A stretch of DNA of 64,000 bases from Pedobacter aquae (GTDB taxonomy: Bacteria > Bacteroidota > Bacteroidia > Sphingobacteriales > Sphingobacteriaceae): positions 3,162,001 through 3,226,000 of the forward strand of contig NZ_CP043329.1 in assembly GCF_008195825.1 (NCBI RefSeq), written 5' to 3'. The position numbers were made by a program, and so were the translations under genes. Numbering within the stretch: position 1 is the first letter of the stretch; the number at the start of each line of letters is the position of its first letter. The notes beneath the pieces are model-generated. The model saw only the letters and a list, made by a program, of their open reading frames with translations. It did not search any database and had not been told where the DNA came from. Shown one piece after another: positions 1 to 7,802 of this stretch.

Positions 1-732
1 TTTGCCAATAGGAACACCAAAATTTCTTGGATTATTTCTATACAAAGTAGTATCTAACATAAAAGTTTGACGGGCAGTACCTGTGCCTAAACGTACACTG
101 AAAAATTTCTCTGGCTTATACTCAAAACCAAAAGACTCTGTTAAATAACCGGGCGACATAAATCTGGAGATAGGGCGTCTGGTTTCTTCTCCGGTTGCTT
201 TATCTTTAGAATAGGTATATCCAAGGTCAAACTGAGATTCAAAACTTATAGAACCAAAGAAATTCCAGTTTTCTGATAATCTAAACGCTGCTTTATTATC
301 CCAAAAAATACGGTCGTTGGTTTTACGCTCCATTTGGTCTTTATTTTTGAGCTTACCATATTGTAAAATAACTTCAGAAATAAAGTTTTTACCATCTTTA
401 TTATACTCAGCTTTATAATTTAACAAAGTACTTAAAGAAATAGAGTTTACCCCACCACTACTCCAATTATCACTAAAAGCAGCTTGGTTTAAATTAAGAC
501 CAAAAGAGCCTGTTGTTTTCCAATAATTAACCTTTCTTTTAATTAGATAAAAAGGTAAATCTTGTTTTTTGATGTAAAAGAAAGGCAATCTGCTGGTTAA
601 TATATTTTTTTTGGGATATATAGGAGATATTTTAATGGTATCTGTTTCAAAATCAAGTAATTGTGCTTTGGTTTTTGTGCTTAATGAAATAATAGCTAGT
701 AAGGAAATGATGCCAATTTTGATAAACTTCAT
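1..732 (-). CDS. DUF3078 domain protein (3' end outside window)
   Basis: The reading frame opens with ATG (complement of 730-732) and runs off the window edge, leaving about 244 N-terminal residues. Residues 1-24 look like a Sec signal peptide (MKFIKIGIISLLAIISL, then a TKA-Q cleavage region). The rest, with motifs such as GSFGLNLNQAAFSDNWSSGG and alternating aromatic/polar strands, resembles the DUF3078 family of Bacteroidota envelope proteins, probably outer-membrane beta-barrels. Function is unknown. It is the last visible member of a minus-strand run of envelope genes. The family name is recalled from motif appearance, so it is moderately secure. Confidence 0.7.
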   Translation of the reverse strand, partial: MKFIKIGIISLLAIISLSTKTKAQLLDFETDTIKISPIYPKKNILTSRLPFFYIKKQDLPFYLIKRKVNYWKTTGSFGLNLNQAAFSDNWSSGGVNSISLSTLLNYKAEYNKDGKNFISEVILQYGKLKNKDQMERKTNDRIFWDNKAAFRLSENWNFFGSISFESQFDLGYTYSKDKATGEETRRPISRFMSPGYLTESFGFEYKPEKFFSVRLGTGTARQTFMLDTTLYRNNPRNFGVPIGK

Positions 733-799
733 ACCACAAAGAACGTAATTTTGATATTTATATTAAGTTTTTATTGTTTTTTCTGATAGAAATTGGCTT

Positions 800-1120
800 T
801 TAAGAGTACAAAAAAGCTAGGAATTTCCGCTTTTTGATATAGTCTAAATGCATATCGTACTTGTAAGCTTCTTGCTCAAAAATAATTTGTAAATAGGCTT
901 TATGATGTTGCCTGTAATACAGCAAATTAACAAGGTAATTGATAATGTAAAACAAGTAAAAAGGTAAAATAAGCAGTTCTATCTGTTGTTTAAAATGGAT
1001 TAATTCATGATTGATAAGTTGCTGATTACTTAAGTTATGTTTTGCTTTAACCAGAATGAAAGGGTATAAAGCCATAGCATTTACATGAAGCCAAGGGCAA
1101 TGTATAGTTTTATGCCACAT
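800..1120 (-). CDS. small membrane protein with HELIH metallopeptidase-like motif
   Basis: A 106-residue protein. Residues 36-42 read NHELIHF, an HExxH zinc-site motif, followed by a hydrophobic stretch (about 48-70) and an FEQEAYKYD segment whose glutamate could be a third zinc ligand, as in minimal gluzincin-like families. The N-terminus (MWHKTIHCPWLH) is not a signal peptide. It sits 2 nt after the CarboxypepD_reg-like gene on the same strand, so the two are probably co-transcribed. No named family is recognised with certainty; peptidase activity is inferred from the motif only. Confidence 0.6.
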   Translation of the reverse strand: MWHKTIHCPWLHVNAMALYPFILVKAKHNLSNQQLINHELIHFKQQIELLILPFYLFYIINYLVNLLYYRQHHKAYLQIIFEQEAYKYDMHLDYIKKRKFLAFLYS

Positions 1121-1122
1121 TC

Positions 1123-1884
1123 TTATTCTATTTTGATAGGTTCTAGGTAAGATAAGTCTTCTAGGTAAGGATATTTTAGAAAGCGGATATAAGCTATTTT
1201 GATGTAAGAAATCAAATCATATTCTGATGCTCCTAAAACAAAAAAGTAAGAAGGTCTGTAATTAAGCATAAAAACCTCTAATTTTCCTCCTCTTAAACCT
1301 GTTGTTTTAGTAACTAGGGCTTTTGTGAAACGTTCATCAATAAAATTATTGACATAATCTCGTTCCATAATTTCCTGTAATTTTCTAGCGTTTTTACCCT
1401 CTCTGGAGAAAGCACTCCATAAAGCATCAACACTTAAGCCTACGCCGCCATTATTGCCAAAGGCTAATAAATCTTTATTGTTTCCAATTCTATTGAGGGT
1501 ACTAAACTGTTTTCGCAATTCCTCATAGCGTTTTCTTGCACTTAAAACCGAGTCTTGTACCAAAACTTCTGCTAGGGGAATGGCTAATCTTTTAAGGTTA
1601 AAAATAAGCGTTGGCCGTGATGGGTTGAATATTAAAGTGTCTGGTTTATAGCCAAATAACGATGCTGTTATTTTATCGCCGGTGGATACACTCAACTTAA
1701 ACTCGCCTTTAGTAGTGTTAAAAATAGAAGTGCCAGTTGTTCTGTTGCTAATTTTTACTCGGGTAAGTCTAAATTTAGTATCGCTATCAAACACAATACC
1801 TTCTGCTTCAATAGATTGTGCTAAAGAGCCTTTTACAAATAGCATAAAGCTAAAAATGAAGAAAAAACTTACTCTTAGTCTCAA
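1123..1884 (-). CDS. carboxypeptidase-like regulatory domain protein
   Basis: 253 residues with a signal peptide (about 1-22, ending SLAQ). Residues 25-100 match the CarboxypepD_reg-like beta-sandwich common in Bacteroidota outer-membrane proteins (EAEGIVFDSDTKFRLTRVKI, then GEFKLSVSTGDKITASLFGY). The remaining 150 residues have no motif I can name. Unlike SusC-like receptors it lacks a barrel, so it is probably a periplasmic or surface accessory protein. It lies 4 nt after the glucosaminidase gene in the same minus-strand cluster. Confidence 0.7.
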   Translation of the reverse strand: MRLRVSFFFIFSFMLFVKGSLAQSIEAEGIVFDSDTKFRLTRVKISNRTTGTSIFNTTKGEFKLSVSTGDKITASLFGYKPDTLIFNPSRPTLIFNLKRLAIPLAEVLVQDSVLSARKRYEELRKQFSTLNRIGNNKDLLAFGNNGGVGLSVDALWSAFSREGKNARKLQEIMERDYVNNFIDERFTKALVTKTTGLRGGKLEVFMLNYRPSYFFVLGASEYDLISYIKIAYIRFLKYPYLEDLSYLEPIKIE

Positions 1885-1888
1885 TGTT

Positions 1889-2731
1889 TTATTTCTTTAT
1901 GATAAGGCTTTGGCCAATTTTAATATTATTATCACTTAAATTGTTAAGTAACATTAAATCATCAACCGTAAGGCCAAAACGTTTAGAAACATTGTATAGT
2001 GTATCTCCCGTTTGCACTACATATTTATTGCCTTCTATTAAAACCGGGGCATTGGTAGTTCTTTCTTTTTGAGTTTCTTTAGGTATATTTTTATTGATAT
2101 CTGCCAAAACACGGTCTTCTCTTTTAATCTTTTCGTATCGTCCTTCCCAGCTATCGTATTGGGTAAGGTTATAGCGCTCTATAATACCAATTAAAAGTTG
2201 CGGATATTTTGGATTGGTAGCATAACCTGCTTGTTTTAATCCGTAAGCCCAGCCTTCGTAATCATTTTTATCTAACTCAAATAAAGGTGCATAACGTTTA
2301 CGTTTTAAAAATTCAGAATGGTCTTTAAAACTTTCTTCGGGGTTGTGGTAAACCCTAAAGCAATCGTCTTTTTTATCATCATCCTTATAATAACCTTTAC
2401 CTTTCCAATCGCTGGTACATTTAATACCAAAATGGTTATTGGCATATTTAGCTAAATCGCTATTTCCTGTTCCAGATTCTAAGATAGCTTGTGCTAAGGT
2501 AATACTAGCTGGTATACCATACTTATTCATAGATGTAATGGCAATATTTTTAAATCTTTCTATGTAAGAAGCGGCGTTATAGCTTGTATAATTACCACTT
2601 GTTTTCTTATCAGCAGTTTTTTCTATTTGCTTATTTTGTTTGTGGTAGCTTTGTGTTTTAGGAGAGCAAGCCTGAAAAATCGTTATACAACAAACAACTA
2701 GTAGAGCAGCATAAAGGTTAAGTCTTTTCAT
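1889..2731 (-). CDS. glucosaminidase (FlgJ/LytD-like) lipoprotein with C-terminal LysM
   Basis: 280 residues. The N-terminus ends in a lipobox-like IFQAC (Cys about 22), so it is probably a lipoprotein. Residues 55-200 carry the mannosyl-glycoprotein endo-beta-N-acetylglucosaminidase fold: GIPASITLAQAILESGTGNS with its catalytic Glu, then HFGIKC and GLKQAGYATNPKYP. Residues 235-280 form a LysM peptidoglycan-binding repeat (YVVQTGDTLYNVSKRFGLTV). Expected role is peptidoglycan hydrolysis in the periplasm. Its start lies 3 nt downstream of the O-methyltransferase stop, suggesting an operon. Confidence 0.88.
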   Translation of the reverse strand: MKRLNLYAALLVVCCITIFQACSPKTQSYHKQNKQIEKTADKKTSGNYTSYNAASYIERFKNIAITSMNKYGIPASITLAQAILESGTGNSDLAKYANNHFGIKCTSDWKGKGYYKDDDKKDDCFRVYHNPEESFKDHSEFLKRKRYAPLFELDKNDYEGWAYGLKQAGYATNPKYPQLLIGIIERYNLTQYDSWEGRYEKIKREDRVLADINKNIPKETQKERTTNAPVLIEGNKYVVQTGDTLYNVSKRFGLTVDDLMLLNNLSDNNIKIGQSLIIKK

Positions 2732-2734
2732 TTT

Positions 2735-3370
2735 CTATTTCTTTCTGATGATGAATAAGCCATCTCTAACAGGTAAAATAAGTTTTTCAACGCGTTGGTC
2801 TTTAGCTATTTCATCATTAAAATTAATAATATTGCTGGTATCTTTATCTTCTTTTTGCGCTACTACTTTACCACTCCATAAAACATTATCAACAATAATT
2901 AACCCACCAGGTTTTACTTGGTTAAAAACCAAGTGATAATAATTAAGGTTGTTTTTCTTATCAGCATCAATAAATACCATGTCAAAAGTTTCTTTAAGCG
3001 TAGGTACTATCTCCATAGCATTACCAATGCGATAATCAATTTTATCCGCGTAAGCAGATTGAGCAAAATAACCTCTTACTCTATCTTCCAACTCTTCGTT
3101 AATATCAAGTGTAATAATTTTACCATCTTCTACCAGTCCTTCAGCAAAGCATAACGTAGCATAACCTGTAAAAGTGCCAATCTCTAGTATATTTTTGGGA
3201 CATACGAGTTTAGTTAACAAGCTAATTACCCTGCCTTGGTAATGGCCAGACACCATTCTGGGCATTAAAACTTTAAGATTGGTTTCCCGGTCTATATGTT
3301 TTAAAAGCTCTGGTTCTGGTTCGCAATACTGTTTTAGGTAAAGCTTTAAGCTTTCGTTAAGAAGTTCCAT
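2735..3370 (-). CDS. SAM-dependent O-methyltransferase (caffeoyl-CoA OMT-like)
   Basis: 211 residues, the normal length for bacterial class I O-methyltransferases. SAM-binding motif I is ILEIGTFTGYATLCFAEGL (about 60-80), the acidic motif II is IITLDIN, and FDMVFIDADKKN (about 130-141) supplies the metal/substrate aspartates. GGLIIVDNVLWSGKV is the typical post-motif strand. The enzyme is cytoplasmic with an unknown acceptor. It is the first gene of the minus-strand cluster that continues into the glucosaminidase. Confidence 0.88.
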   Translation of the reverse strand: MELLNESLKLYLKQYCEPEPELLKHIDRETNLKVLMPRMVSGHYQGRVISLLTKLVCPKNILEIGTFTGYATLCFAEGLVEDGKIITLDINEELEDRVRGYFAQSAYADKIDYRIGNAMEIVPTLKETFDMVFIDADKKNNLNYYHLVFNQVKPGGLIIVDNVLWSGKVVAQKEDKDTSNIINFNDEIAKDQRVEKLILPVRDGLFIIRKK

Positions 3371-3429
3371 GGGGGCTAATTTAAGTATTTATGATGGCTT
3401 CTATTTCTTCCTAATTTAGAAGCGTTTCA

Positions 3430-3849
3430 TTAAAAAAGCGATTGCTGCTCCATATAAGATTGCAAAATAATGGTAGCAGAAATGGTATCAACCAAAGCTT
3501 TGTTATGTTTAGCTTTTTTACTCATACCACTTTGGGCAATTACAGCAGAGGCCATTTTAGAGGTAAAGCGCTCATCTACCATGACTACCTTAATATCAGG
3601 AAAATTCTTTTTCAACAAATTTACAAAAGCATGAACCAATGGTGCAGATTGCGATGCACTACCATCCATTTGTTTGGGTTGGCCAACAATAAAAGCCTCT
3701 ACCTGCTCTGTTTGTAAATAGGTTTTTAAAAAGCTGATGATATCTTTAGGATGTATGGTAGTTAAGCCATTAGCAATCATTTGCATGGGGTCTGTAACGG
3801 CTATTCCTAAACGTTTACTTCCATAATCAAAAGCCATTAATCTTGCCAT
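3430..3849 (-). CDS. ruvX: Holliday junction resolvase-like protein RuvX/YqgF
   Basis: 139 residues, standard for the YqgF/RuvX family. The RNase-H-like catalytic signatures are visible: FDYGSKRLGIAVTD at the N-terminus (first Asp), VDERFTS in the middle (Glu), and VDTISATIILQ near the C-terminus (Asp). Family members process 16S rRNA 5' ends or resolve branched DNA. It stands alone on the minus strand, divergent from holB, with about 100 nt of shared upstream region. Confidence 0.92.
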   Translation of the reverse strand: MARLMAFDYGSKRLGIAVTDPMQMIANGLTTIHPKDIISFLKTYLQTEQVEAFIVGQPKQMDGSASQSAPLVHAFVNLLKKNFPDIKVVMVDERFTSKMASAVIAQSGMSKKAKHNKALVDTISATIILQSYMEQQSLF

Positions 3850-3985
3850 TTTTTGGTATTTAGTATTGAGATATGCGTATAGCGTACCAAATTTAAAGCA
3901 AATGTAATCTCTTTTAGTCTAAAGTAAACAGTGATTTCGCAATACGATGTACGCAAATCTCAATACTTATTTTTATTTTGCAGCA

Positions 3986-5131
3986 ATGCAGTTTAAAGAT
4001 ATTGTAGGACAAGAAACAGTTAAGGCTCATCTAATTAAAACAGTTAAAGATGGTCGTATAAGTCATGCTCAATTATTTTTAGGCCCAGAGGGCTCTGGTA
4101 GTTTGGCTTTAGCGCTTGCTTATGCACAATATATTTGTTGCGAGCAGCCTTTAGAAAACGATTCTTGTGGCGAATGTTCATCATGTAGAAAGTACCAAAA
4201 GCTGGTTCACCCAGATTTACATTTTTCTTATCCTTTTTTTGCAAAGCATAAAGAAGATACTGCACTTACTTTTGTGGAAGAGTGGCGAGCTAGCTTTTTG
4301 CAAAATCCTTATTTAGGTTTAGATGAATGGCGCAATCATTTAAGTGCCGATAATAAACAAGCAAACATAAATATTGCCGAGTGCCACAGCATCATCCAAA
4401 AGCTAAGTTTAAAACCTTTTGAGGCCGAGTATAAGGTTTTGATTATGTGGTTACCCGAGTATCTGGAGAAAGAAGGTAACGCTTTACTCAAAATTATTGA
4501 AGAGCCTGCACAAAAAACTTTGTTTTTATTGGTAGCTCAAAATCAAGAGCAAATTTTAAATACCATCATATCAAGAACGCAAATTGTTAAGATACCAAAG
4601 CAAAGTAATGAAGACGTTTGTAAATTTTTGGTAGAAAAACATCATTTAAGCGAAGAAAAAGCCATGCAGCTTGCCTACCTAAGCAATGGAAACTTACAAG
4701 CAGCGTTAACTTTCATGACACATGAGGAGAATGATTATCATGATTTACTGAGCAATTGGTTAAGAGCATGCTATGGCAACCAAGGCTTAAGATTGGTTGC
4801 TTTTGTTGATGATGATTTTTCTAAGATGGGCCGAGAGAATCAGAAGAATTTGCTGCGTTATGGCATTAATTTAATGCGAGAGTGCATGCTATTTTTGGCA
4901 GAAACACCAGGTTTAATACATTTATCTGCAAAAGAATTAGAATTTATTAGTAATTTTTCGAAAATTTTAAACCTGGCAAAAGCAGAAGCTATTGCAAACG
5001 AGTTAGAAAAAGCTCATTATCATATAGAAAGAAATGCAAATCCGAAGATATTATTTTTAGATGTATCTTTGAATTTGGTTAAAATATTAAAGTTTAATAC
5101 GCTCCCTGCGGGGACTCAACATATATTATAA
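3986..5131 (+). CDS. holB: DNA polymerase III delta' subunit
   Basis: I chose the ATG at 3986 because the family begins MQFKDIVGQE; the longer frame from 3947 adds 13 atypical residues. The protein has about 381 residues. The Walker-A position reads GPEGSGS without lysine, as expected for the non-hydrolysing delta' clamp-loader subunit. A four-cysteine zinc module follows (CGECSSC region, about 45-60), then the sensor-type LKIIEEPAQ and SRTQ segments. It loads the sliding clamp during replication. ricT follows 3 nt downstream. Confidence 0.9.
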   Translation: MQFKDIVGQETVKAHLIKTVKDGRISHAQLFLGPEGSGSLALALAYAQYICCEQPLENDSCGECSSCRKYQKLVHPDLHFSYPFFAKHKEDTALTFVEEWRASFLQNPYLGLDEWRNHLSADNKQANINIAECHSIIQKLSLKPFEAEYKVLIMWLPEYLEKEGNALLKIIEEPAQKTLFLLVAQNQEQILNTIISRTQIVKIPKQSNEDVCKFLVEKHHLSEEKAMQLAYLSNGNLQAALTFMTHEENDYHDLLSNWLRACYGNQGLRLVAFVDDDFSKMGRENQKNLLRYGINLMRECMLFLAETPGLIHLSAKELEFISNFSKILNLAKAEAIANELEKAHYHIERNANPKILFLDVSLNLVKILKFNTLPAGTQHIL

Positions 5132-5134
5132 ATT

Positions 5135-6481
5135 ATGGGATGTGGAAGTTGCTCTTCAGGCGGAGGATGTACGCCTGGTGGCTGCAAAAGTAATGGCTCT
5201 TGTTTAACAGACGGGGGTTGCAGCAAATTAGATGTTTACGATTGGCTTTCCGATATGGATATGCCATCTTCATATAAACCTTTTAACTACGTAGAAGTAA
5301 GATTTAAAGGTTCCAGAAAAGATTTTTATCGTAATGAGGAAAATATTTATCTGGAGGCGGGCGAGCTGATAGCGGTTGAAACCACTACCGGAGGCTATGA
5401 TATTGGCCATGTTACCCTTACCGGAGAATTGGTAAGAATACAAATGAACCGTAAAAGGGTTACCGAGGAAAAAGCACCTTTAAAAATCTTAAGAAAAGCT
5501 ACACCACAGGATGTAGATAAATGGAAAAGCGCAAAAGAGCGTGAGTATGAAACCATGCACAAAGCAAGAACTATTGCTTTAGAATTGGGCTTGGCCATGA
5601 AACTTTCTGATGTAGAATATCAAGGAGATAAATCAAAAGCTACTTTCTTTTACACTGCCGATGGTAGGGTAGATTTTAGAGAACTCATTAAAAAACTAGC
5701 AGAGTCTTTTAGGGTAAGGATAGAAATGCGGCAGATTGGTATGCGCCAAGAAGCCAGCAGATTAGGTGGTATTGGCTCATGCGGAAGAGAGCTTTGCTGC
5801 TCTACCTGGTTAACAGATTTTAAAACTGTTTCTACAGCTGCTGCTCGTTACCAAAACTTATCTTTAAATACCTTAAAACTGGCTGGGCAATGTGGTAAAT
5901 TAAAATGTTGCCTTAACTACGAGCTAGATTCTTACATGGATGCTTTAAAGCATATCCCCGATAATGTAGAAAAATTACGTACCGAAAAAGGCGAAGCCCG
6001 TTTGCAAAAGACCGATATCTTTAAGAAACTGATGTGGTTTAGCTATTATGGTGAAGATAATACGTGGATTCCTTTAGAAATAGATAGGGTTAAGGAAATT
6101 CAGGAAATGAATAAAAAGGGTTTAAAACCCGATGACTTAAAAGACCATGCTGCTGTTTTAGAAGAATTGGTTAAAACCGAGAAATCTTTTGATTATGAAA
6201 ACGTTGTTGGGCAAGATAGCTTAACCAGGTTAGACGAAAAATCTAGAAATAGAAAGAAGAATAATCGTAATAAATCAAAAAACAGAAACCAAAACGGTGG
6301 TCCTGATGCTAGAAATAACAATCAGCAAAATACGCCAGTAGCGCCACAGCAAGCTAAACCGCAACAGGCACAACCTAAGCCACAAGAGCCAGGAGCTGTT
6401 GGAGAAAATAAACCTAAAAAGAATAAGTTTAAAAAGAGGAGAAATCCTAACCAAGATAAAAAGCCAGACCAACAAGGATGA
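5135..6481 (+). CDS. ricT: PSP1/RicT-type regulatory iron-sulfur protein
   Basis: 448 residues. The PSP1 C-terminal domain covers about 50-300, with conserved cysteines in SCGRELCCSTW and GQCGKLKCC; in Bacillus RicT such cysteines help bind a [4Fe-4S] cluster. The first 31 residues are extraordinarily Cys/Gly-rich (MGCGSCSSGGGC and onward). The last 90 residues are a disordered Lys/Asn/Gln/Pro tail that suggests nucleic-acid contact. Bacillus RicT affects RNase Y-dependent mRNA maturation; the role here is inferred. Its TGA overlaps the gldH ATG (ATGA), so translation is coupled. Confidence 0.85.
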   Translation: MGCGSCSSGGGCTPGGCKSNGSCLTDGGCSKLDVYDWLSDMDMPSSYKPFNYVEVRFKGSRKDFYRNEENIYLEAGELIAVETTTGGYDIGHVTLTGELVRIQMNRKRVTEEKAPLKILRKATPQDVDKWKSAKEREYETMHKARTIALELGLAMKLSDVEYQGDKSKATFFYTADGRVDFRELIKKLAESFRVRIEMRQIGMRQEASRLGGIGSCGRELCCSTWLTDFKTVSTAAARYQNLSLNTLKLAGQCGKLKCCLNYELDSYMDALKHIPDNVEKLRTEKGEARLQKTDIFKKLMWFSYYGEDNTWIPLEIDRVKEIQEMNKKGLKPDDLKDHAAVLEELVKTEKSFDYENVVGQDSLTRLDEKSRNRKKNNRNKSKNRNQNGGPDARNNNQQNTPVAPQQAKPQQAQPKPQEPGAVGENKPKKNKFKKRRNPNQDKKPDQQG

Positions 6482-6945
6482 GAAATAGTTTAAAAGGCCT
6501 TATCATACTTTTAGCATTGTTTATGCAAGCTTGCACAGACAATGCTATTATAGATACTTTTGAAGCTACCAAAAACGGAAATTGGTCTTACGATAAACCT
6601 TTAAGAGCACAAGTTGATATTCAGGATACTAATATGCCGTATCATATTTATATTAATTTTAGGCATACCGATGATTATAAATACACCAATGTATGGGTTA
6701 GGGTAAGTTTTACAGATCCGGATAACAAAAAAACCGTTCAAAGAGAAGAATTTCAACTAGCTAAACCAGATGGCGAGTGGCTAGGCAAAGGCTCTGGTAA
6801 CTTATATACCTACCAGCTTATTTTTAAAGAAAATTATCGTTTCCCTAAAAAGGGGAAATACAGTTTTGTTATAGAGCAAAACATGAGAGACAACCCATTA
6901 AAAGCCGTTTCTGATATTGGCTTAAGAATAGAACCTGCACATTAA
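6478..6945 (+). CDS. gldH: gliding motility lipoprotein GldH
   Basis: 155 residues with an N-terminal lipoprotein signal and lipobox LFMQAC (Cys about 19). The following beta-rich domain matches GldH: IDTFEATKNGNWSYDKPL, VRVSFTDPD and NMRDNPLKAVSDIGLRIEP. GldH is needed for gliding in Flavobacterium johnsoniae and is linked to the type IX secretion/gliding machinery. Overlapping translation with ricT and proximity to holB fit a holB-ricT-gldH operon. Confidence 0.9.
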   Translation: MRNSLKGLIILLALFMQACTDNAIIDTFEATKNGNWSYDKPLRAQVDIQDTNMPYHIYINFRHTDDYKYTNVWVRVSFTDPDNKKTVQREEFQLAKPDGEWLGKGSGNLYTYQLIFKENYRFPKKGKYSFVIEQNMRDNPLKAVSDIGLRIEPAH

Positions 6946-6955
6946 AAAATCCATC

Positions 6956-7744
6956 ATGAATAAAATCATTTTAGCCTGCTTATTTGCTTTTTTAGCGATT
7001 AACGTTACAGCCCAAGACAAGAAAACTGTTACTTTAGATTATTTCTATAATAATGAATATCAAACTAAAGAGGGTAAAACCAATCGTTTTCATTATACCT
7101 GGGAAGATAAAGCGATGACAGGTTACTCTAAATGGGGAGAAATGTTTAAGCAACAAGGTGCTGCTCTTAAGAGTTTAACTGTTGCGCCAACTACAGCAAA
7201 TTTAGCTGGTACTGATGTTTATATCATTACAGACCCTGATACTAAAAAGGAAACAGCAAAACCTAATTTTGTTGAGAAAGAGGCTATAAAAGCGATAAAA
7301 AAATGGGTTAAAACTGGTGGTACTTTGGTTTTATTAGCCAATGATTCTATCAACTGCGAGCTTCCGCATTTTAATAAACTAGCCAATACTTTTGGTATCC
7401 ATTTTAATGATAAAATAAGAAACGCGGTTGAGAAAGATTTATCTGTAGGTTTAATTGTGCCAGAAGCAGGAAATGAAATTTTTAAAACAGCTAAGAATTT
7501 ATTCCTTAAGGGGATATCAACCATCAGCGTAAGCAAAAACGCAAAAGCTTTAATTACTGATAAAGGCGACGTAATTATAGCAACTGCCAAATATGGAAAA
7601 GGTAAAGTATTTGCCGCTGGCGACCCTTGGATTTATAATGAATATATAGATAACGATATCCTGAATACTTATAAAGGAAACACCATCGTTTTTGAAAATA
7701 ATAAAGCTGCACAAGAGTTAACAACTTGGTTGTTGTTAGACTAA
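6956..7744 (+). CDS. secreted DUF4350/GATase-like protein
   Basis: 262 residues with a signal peptide (1-19, cleavage near VTAQ). The body looks like a class I glutamine-amidotransferase-like Rossmann domain: GTDVYIITDPDTK, AIKKWVKTGGTLVLLANDS and KYGKGKVFAAGDPWIYNEY are typical of DUF4350-type proteins, which often accompany sugar-degrading enzymes. I see no clear catalytic Cys-His-Glu triad, so it may bind rather than catalyse. It lies 10 nt after gldH and ends at a shared bidirectional terminator. Confidence 0.65.
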   Translation: MNKIILACLFAFLAINVTAQDKKTVTLDYFYNNEYQTKEGKTNRFHYTWEDKAMTGYSKWGEMFKQQGAALKSLTVAPTTANLAGTDVYIITDPDTKKETAKPNFVEKEAIKAIKKWVKTGGTLVLLANDSINCELPHFNKLANTFGIHFNDKIRNAVEKDLSVGLIVPEAGNEIFKTAKNLFLKGISTISVSKNAKALITDKGDVIIATAKYGKGKVFAAGDPWIYNEYIDNDILNTYKGNTIVFENNKAAQELTTWLLLD

Positions 7745-7765
7745 AATTAGCCTATATGGATTTGT

Positions 7766-7802
7766 AAAGCAGAGGTTTTTTATGAGAGCCTCTGCTTTTT
7801 TA
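7766..7802. terminator. bidirectional intrinsic terminator
   Basis: A perfect 10-bp hairpin (AAAGCAGAGG / CCTCTGCTTT, arms 7766-7775 and 7789-7798) has A-rich and T-rich flanks. It sits between the convergent DUF4350-like and SNF2 helicase genes and can end transcription from both sides. Confidence 0.85.

Noticed and set aside
3947-3985. Longer start for holB
   Set aside because: The 13 extra residues are atypical and the family N-terminus begins at MQFKDIVGQE.
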